Source of the DNA: Parafrankia elaeagni | Lineage (GTDB): Bacteria > Actinomycetota > Actinomycetes > Frankiales > Frankiaceae | Reading direction: 5' to 3' | Length of the DNA stretch: 64,000 nt | Assembly (NCBI RefSeq): GCF_000374165.1 | Contig: NZ_KB893794.1 | Location: 121,051 to 185,050, forward strand | In this document: positions 55,079-64,000 of the stretch, one piece after another | Numbering within the stretch: the first letter of the stretch is position 1 | How the letters are laid out: every line of letters starts with the position of its first letter | Made by a program: the position numbers and the translations under genes | Notes under the pieces: generated by a model | Database searches by the model: none | What the model was told of the DNA's origin: nothing | The model's input: the letters and a program-made list of their open reading frames with translations, nothing else

Positions 55079-55654
55079 ATGACGCAAATCAATGGGGACG
55101 CTATCGAATCCCCGAGTCCGCAGCCTGCCCGGCAGGCACCTGAGGAGACGGCTTCCCTCCCGGCCGTCGACCAGCCGTTCAGCGGCGATCGGTGGTCGCT
55201 GGTGTTGCCGCACCGTGAGCGCCTGGTGCACATCGCCCGCCGGCGGCTGCCCAGCACCGCCGACGCGGAGGACTGCGCCCAGGAGGCGCTCGTCCGCGCG
55301 GCGGGATTCCGCAACCTCGACAGCCACCGGGTGGGTCAGTTCCTGACCACGACCGTGCTCCGGCTGTGTGTCGACCATCACCGCGCGCGGATGCGCGCGG
55401 ACCGTGCCATGGCCCGCAGCGTCGCGGCGCCCAGCGACCCCGGCCCCGAGGATTCGACGTGTGACCGCGCGGAGGCGCTCTGGCTGCTTGACCAGACACG
55501 TCGCCTCCGCGGCCGGGAGCGTCAGATCATGATGGCCCGCGCCGCCGGTCGAACCACCCGCCAGGCGGCTGATGATCTGTCGATCAGTGTGAAGGCCGCC
55601 GAGGGAGCGTTCACCCGCGGCCGGGCCCGGCTGCTGGCCGCGAGCCGGGTGTGA
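55079..55654 (+). CDS. ECF-type RNA polymerase sigma factor
   Basis: A 191-aa alternative sigma factor. Region 2 (about 40-110) has LVLPHRERLVHIARRRLPSTADAEDCAQEALVRAAGFR, the DAEDCAQE motif being the core-binding helix, then LTTTVLRLCVDHHRARM. Region 4 (about 138-188) has LWLLDQTRRLRGRERQIMMARAAGRTTRQAADDLSISVKAAEGAFTRGRARL, the HTH binding the -35 element. Regions 1.1 and 3 are missing, as in ECF factors. ATG 55079 follows AGGTGGAAGTGCC. No anti-sigma gene adjoins it. Downstream minus-strand genes converge on it, so its targets and regulator are unknown. Confidence 0.88.
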   Translation: MTQINGDAIESPSPQPARQAPEETASLPAVDQPFSGDRWSLVLPHRERLVHIARRRLPSTADAEDCAQEALVRAAGFRNLDSHRVGQFLTTTVLRLCVDHHRARMRADRAMARSVAAPSDPGPEDSTCDRAEALWLLDQTRRLRGRERQIMMARAAGRTTRQAADDLSISVKAAEGAFTRGRARLLAASRV

Positions 55655-55670
55655 GCCCCGGCCGGCCGGA

Positions 55671-56547
55671 TCAGTTCTCCGGCCGGCCGGCCAGCAGGCC
55701 CGGAAACGGGCCCGGCTGGCAGGCCGGGCACCAGGTGGTGACCCGGTCGTCCCGCCCGCCGGCGTCGACGGTGACGCCGGCCGGACCCCCGGCGTCAGCT
55801 GGGCGCCGGTAGCTGTCCTGCCTGGCGCCCGTGCGCCGGTCCTGATCACGCCGGACGTCGCTGCGCGGGCCCCGCCCACCGGGCCCGCCCGCATGTCCCG
55901 GCGATCCGCGCCCCGGCGAATTCTGGGTGGACCTCCGCTGCTCCAGCCGGCGGACAAGCGTGCCGCAGCGCCGACAAGGCCTGCCCGCGCGCCCATACAC
56001 CCAATGCTGTTCGCCCGGGCGGGTGGACCCGGTGGTTACCTGGTGTCCGCCCCGCGCCCCGGCCGTGACCATCGCCTGGGCGCGGCGGACCAGGCCGGGC
56101 AGATCCGCCACCTCGCCGACCGGCGTCCACGGACTCACCCCGGCGAGGAAGCACGCCTCCGTCCGCCAGACGTTTCCCAGCCCGGCCAGGAGGCGCTGGT
56201 CCAGCAGCGCCTCGCCGATCTCGCGCCGAGAGTCGGCCCGCAGGTTGGCGACAGCCCGGTCCAGATCCCAGTCGTCACCGAGGACGTCCGGGCCGAGATG
56301 GCCCACCACCCGCTCCTCCCCGGCGGTCGGCAGCAGCTCGACCACCGGCAGCCGGTAGCCGACCGCCACGTGCTCCGCGGTGGCGGAGCAGATGCTTGCC
56401 GCGCGACCGGACGGCGCCGACCCGCCGCCCACGCAGGTCGGCGGTGGCGAGGGCGGGGACCCGGAAGTCCGCCCGCACCAGGACGTGGCCGGCGAGCGCG
56501 GTGTCGAGCCGGCGTGCTGTCAGCCAGACCGTGTCACCTTCGGGCAT
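55671..56547 (-). pseudogene. Nei2-type (Fpg/Nei) DNA glycosylase, internal deletion and frameshift
   Basis: Remnant of an endonuclease VIII-like base-excision repair enzyme. From ATG 56547 it reads MPEGDTVWLTARRLDTALAG to RSRGKHLL (catalytic Pro2/Glu3 and the conserved Lys region). The next recognisable part, AEHVAVGYRLPVVELLPT through LLDQRLLAGLGNVWRTEACF, is in another frame from about 56390. The stretch normally between them, including the HSHxxMDGSW-like segment, is absent, roughly 35-45 residues. The frame-B part ends at 55671 with a split zinc finger (CRRCG ... WCPACQ) interrupted by about 60 low-complexity residues. The junction coincides with an inverted repeat (56371-56390). A full-length product seems impossible. 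Confidence 0.72.
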
Positions 56548-56594
56548 CCTTCGATGGTGCTCCGCCGCCGGCCGGACGTCAGCTTCGGTCAGCT

Positions 56595-57988
56595 TCAGCC
56601 CGGCACGGGGGGGAACACACGTGCGGGGGCACGGCGGGCGACCACCGCGCCCAGCACCGCCACGGCCGCGGCCAGCGGGAACACGACCGCGAGGCCGGCG
56701 TCCGGCGTACCGCTCGCGGCCTCGCTGGCCGCGACGGCGACCCCGCCCAGGCCGGTCCCGAACACGGTGCCGAGGTTGTCCGACAAGGTGACCGACGTCG
56801 ATGCCGTGCCATGCCGCTCCGGCGGTGTCTCGGCCAGGACCAGCGTGACGATCGGCGAGTAGGCCAGGCCGATCCCGAACCCGGCGGCCGCCCAGCAGGC
56901 GATGGCGACTCCGAGCGGGACCGGCTCGACCAGCACCAGGGCGAAACCGGCGGTGCCCCCGGCGACGAGGAGCAGACCGAAGCGGATCAGGTCCCGGCCG
57001 GGGACCCGGCCGGCCAGGCGGGCCTGCGTCCATGAGCCGCTCGTCCAGGTCACCGTCGCGGCCGTCACGGCCACGCTGGCCATGGTGGTCGACTCGTCCC
57101 GAACCGCGGTGACGGCGAGCGGGACGAAGGTGTCGGCGCCGAAGAACGCGAAGGTCAAAAGTCCGCGAGCGGCGACCGCCGCGGCGAGGCCGCGGCGCGC
57201 CCGCAGGGTGCCCTCGGGCAGCAGGGTCCGTAGCGGACGGTAGGCGAGACAGGCCCCGGCCGCGATCGCCGCCAGCCCGAACGGGGACCGGCTGGTCAGG
57301 CCCGCCAGCATCAGGCCGGCGCCGACGCTGACGCGCAGTGCGGCGACCAGCCGCCCGGCGGCGGCACCGACGTCCACGGTGGTCGGTGGCCCGAGCCGGG
57401 CCAGTGCCCGCACCGTCAGTGCTCCGGACACGAGGACCAGCGGCACCAGGCCTCCGAAGACCCAGCGCCACCCGGCCTGCTCCGCCACGAGTGCGGACGC
57501 CACCGGACCGACCAGCCCGGGAACAACCCAGGCGGTGGATGTCACGGCGAACATCCGCGGCCGCTGCGACTCCGGGTAGGCCCGGCCGATCGTCGCGTAG
57601 AGCACGGCGGGCACGGCACCGCCGCCGAGCCCCTGCAGGATCCGGCCGGCCACCAGGACTTCCATCGACGGGGCCACCGCGGCCACCGCGAGACCCGCTC
57701 CGAACAGCGACAGCCCGACGGTGAACGGGCGGACTGCTCCGACCCGGTCCGTCTCCGCACCGGCGATCACCACGCCGAGCAGGAGGCCCAGGAAGAACCC
57801 GCTGGTGGTCCAGCCGTACAGCGACAGCCCGGACAGGTCCTCGGCGACGTCGGGCAGCACGGTGATGACAGCCATCGCCTCGAACGCGATCAGCGTCACG
57901 GTGCTGACGAGCCCGAGGGTGAGCCCGCGCAGCCGCGGGTCCCATGGCGTCGCCTCGCGGGCGCCTCCGGACGGCGTCGGCTCCTGGT

Positions 57989-57992
<4 letters not shown>
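56595..57992 (-). CDS. MFS transporter
   Basis: A 465-aa major-facilitator permease, probably a drug or metabolite exporter. The first helix begins GLTLGLVSTVTLIAFEAMAVITVLPDVAEDLSG, as in the 14-helix DHA2-like and related families. A-motif-like GAETDRVGAVRPFTVG follows the second helix, then GRILQGLGGGAVPAVLYATIGRAYPESQRPRMFAV. About twelve or more hydrophobic segments fill the chain. ATG 57992 overlaps the lhr stop by four bases, so it is translationally coupled to the helicase. The broken nei2 lies 47 bp downstream. Its placement between lhr and nei2 is unusual. Substrate unknown. Confidence 0.88.
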
Positions 57993-62791
<4,799 letters not shown>

Positions 62792-62804
62792 GGACACCAG
62801 TCTG
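62792..62804 (-). promoter_or_regulatory. possible leaderless promoter of lhr (CAGACT)
   Basis: On the minus strand CAGACT (62804-62799) is followed by GGTGTCC and GTG 62791. The 204-bp divergent region to DUF3046 contains no gene. Confidence 0.4.
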
Positions 62805-62995
62805 CGTCGTCCCACCGACACAAACCTCGCACCGCCGACCGCACCACCCCCGGCGACACGCTCACCGCCGGGGGTGCACGTGCCGGGACCGGCGGGGCCA
62901 CGTGCGACGCCGGGGCCGACAACCGGGGCCGACGACCGGTGCCGACGACCAGCGCCGCACGCAGGGCCGTGGCCGGCGGCGTGCACACTGGTCCG

Positions 62996-63190
62996 GTGCG
63001 ACTGACGGAGTTCTGGGCGAACATGAACAGCCAGTTCGGTACGGCCTACGCCGACTCACTCGCCCGCGACCACGTGATCGCCGGTCTGGGCGGGGCGACG
63101 GTGGAGACCGCCCTGCGCCGCGGCGACGATGCCAAGGCGGTGTGGCATGCCGTCTGCGACGAGTTCGGCGTGCCCACGCGCGACCGCTGA
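62996..63190 (+). CDS. DUF3046 family protein
   Basis: A 64-aa protein of the DUF3046 family, found before recA in many actinobacteria. The sequence starts VRLTEFWANMNSQFGTAYADSLARDHVIAGLGGATVETALRRG and ends in VCDEFGVPTRDR. GTG 62996 follows CACACT-GGTCCG, possibly a leaderless start. Function is unknown; conserved synteny with recA is the only clue. Confidence 0.85.
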   Translation: MRLTEFWANMNSQFGTAYADSLARDHVIAGLGGATVETALRRGDDAKAVWHAVCDEFGVPTRDR

Positions 63191-63467
63191 GACCGAACAG
63201 GACTTTCCGCGCTCGGTCGATGACTTCTGGTGGCGGATGCTGTCGGGATGGTCGTGGTGTGCCAGGTCGGCTGGTGCGGAGTGCGGTGGAACCACCCGAT
63301 CGGGTGGGCCGTGGCGTGTCGCTGAAGACTCGAACTGATGTTCGGCTACTGTTGTCCACATGCGCTCCGATGTCCACAGAACCGACCCGGCTCTCGAAAC
63401 TGTCGGACCCACCCCCTAGCGTCGGATCGTGGCCAAGACTCGACGACCTCAGCATGGAGTAACTCCA
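63191..63467 (+). promoter_or_regulatory. recA promoter region with LexA (SOS) box
   Basis: CGAAC-TGAT-GTTCG at 63331-63344 is a good actinobacterial LexA site (GAAC-N4-GTTC). A TACTGT box (63347-63352) follows directly and is a likely -10, so LexA would block polymerase. A perfect 16-bp palindrome CCACCCGATCGGGTGG lies at 63292-63307, upstream of the LexA site. No ORF is supported in this 277-bp stretch. Confidence 0.75.
63331..63344 (+). promoter_or_regulatory. LexA-binding SOS box of recA
   Basis: Perfect 5-bp dyad arms CGAAC/GTTCG with a 4-bp spacer, 124 bp before the recA start and immediately before a -10-like TACTGT. It marks recA as SOS-induced. Confidence 0.8.
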
Positions 63468-64000
63468 ATGGTTGGACCCGATCGTGAGAAGGCGTTGGAG
63501 AACGCCCTTGCGCAGATCGACAAGCAGTTCGGCAAGGGCTCGGTCATGCGCCTGGGTGACGACACCAGGCCGCCGGTCCAGGCGATCCCGACCGGATCAA
63601 TCGCTCTTGATGTCGCGCTCGGTATCGGAGGCCTTCCGCGCGGGCGCGTCGTCGAGATCTACGGGCCCGAGTCGTCGGGTAAGACGACGGTTGCCCTGCA
63701 TGCCGTGGCGAACGCGCAGGCGGCCGGCGGCATCGCGGCCTTCATCGACGCGGAGCACGCCCTTGATCCCGAGTACGCGGGGAAGCTGGGTGTCGACACC
63801 GACGCGCTGCTCGTTTCCCAGCCCGACACGGGTGAGCAGGCGCTGGAGATCGCCGACATGCTGATCCGTTCCGGCGCGCTGGACATCATCGTCGTCGACT
63901 CGGTGGCGGCCCTGGTGCCGCGTGCCGAGATCGAGGGGGAGATGGGCGACAGCCACGTGGGCCTGCAGGCCCGGCTGATGTCCCAGGCGCTGCGGAAGCT
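63468..64000 (+). CDS. recA: RecA recombinase (5' part, runs off the window)
   Basis: Strand-exchange ATPase and LexA coprotease. The first 177 residues are present: the N-terminal [27 protein letters not shown], Walker [10 protein letters not shown] (about 65-73), [19 protein letters not shown], Walker [23 protein letters not shown] and the loop start [20 protein letters not shown] 63468 follows ATGGAGTAACTCCA, whose GGAG is the ribosome-binding site. The gene continues beyond 64000, so length and C-terminus cannot be checked. Confidence 0.97.
   Translation, partial: MVGPDREKALENALAQIDKQFGKGSVMRLGDDTRPPVQAIPTGSIALDVALGIGGLPRGRVVEIYGPESSGKTTVALHAVANAQAAGGIAAFIDAEHALDPEYAGKLGVDTDALLVSQPDTGEQALEIADMLIRSGALDIIVVDSVAALVPRAEIEGEMGDSHVGLQARLMSQALRK

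Noticed and set aside
54806-55996. 396-codon minus-strand frame over the ECF sigma gene
   Set aside because: It opposes a clear sigma factor and has no motif; treated as a shadow.
63454-63462. ATG-GAG-TAA mini-ORF just before recA
   Set aside because: Its GGAG is simply the recA ribosome-binding site; a two-codon ORF carries no evidence.

Overview
The window is a 64 kb piece of a very GC-rich actinobacterial chromosome. Gene content and order (dxr-rip-ispG; rimP-nusA-ylxR-infB-DUF503-rbfA-DHH-truB-ribF-rpsO-pnp-M16-dapB; thyX, dapA-rnj-ftsK; rodZ-rimO-pgsA-cinA-clgR-pspA; lhr/nei2; DUF3046-recA) are those of the conserved core of actinobacterial genomes. Codon use, GTG starts, low-complexity Pro/Gly/Ala extensions and long GC-driven antisense ORFs fit a Frankia-like organism; that genus call is an inference. 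No tRNA, rRNA, CRISPR array, transposase or phage gene was seen.

Layout. 0.2-4.9 kb: two MEP isoprenoid genes (dxr, ispG) around a site-2 protease, then a GNAT protein. 5.2-8.8 kb: a sulfonate/nitrate-type ABC importer (lipoprotein, ATPase, permease) punctuated by very long perfect hairpins and followed by an Rrf2 regulator. 8.8-11 kb: a HAD hydrolase and, on the minus strand, a Tat-lipoprotein with a ferritin-like (DUF4439-type) domain. 11.2-26.7 kb: the ribosome-maturation, translation and RNA-decay superoperon, ending in an M16 protease and dapB.

26.8-40 kb separates dapB from thyX and dapA, which often lie together in actinobacteria. It holds an Hsp70 homologue with no helical lid, a 901-residue multidomain partner of unknown function, hisS with a possible 8-codon leaderless upstream ORF, thyX, a phosphoketolase-acetate kinase operon, and an unrecognised 562-residue protein with C-terminal membrane segments. 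40.5-51.2 kb: dapA-rnj, ftsK, rodZ, rimO-pgsA-cinA. 51.4-54.7 kb: an envelope-stress module, clgR-dps-pspA plus a two-membrane-helix protein resembling mycobacterial PspM. 55-62.8 kb: an ECF sigma factor, then on the minus strand lhr, an MFS transporter and a nei2-type glycosylase gene broken by an internal deletion. The window ends with DUF3046 and the first 177 codons of recA behind a clear LexA box.

Most promising for novelty: the Hsp70/partner module (26.8-31.4 kb), the unknown membrane protein (38.3-40.0 kb), the clgR-dps-pspA-pspM arrangement with its hairpin-fronted dps, the hisS leader ORF, and the nei2 deletion whose junction coincides with an inverted repeat. Several genes start 6-7 nt after a TAGNNT-like box, suggesting leaderless transcripts.
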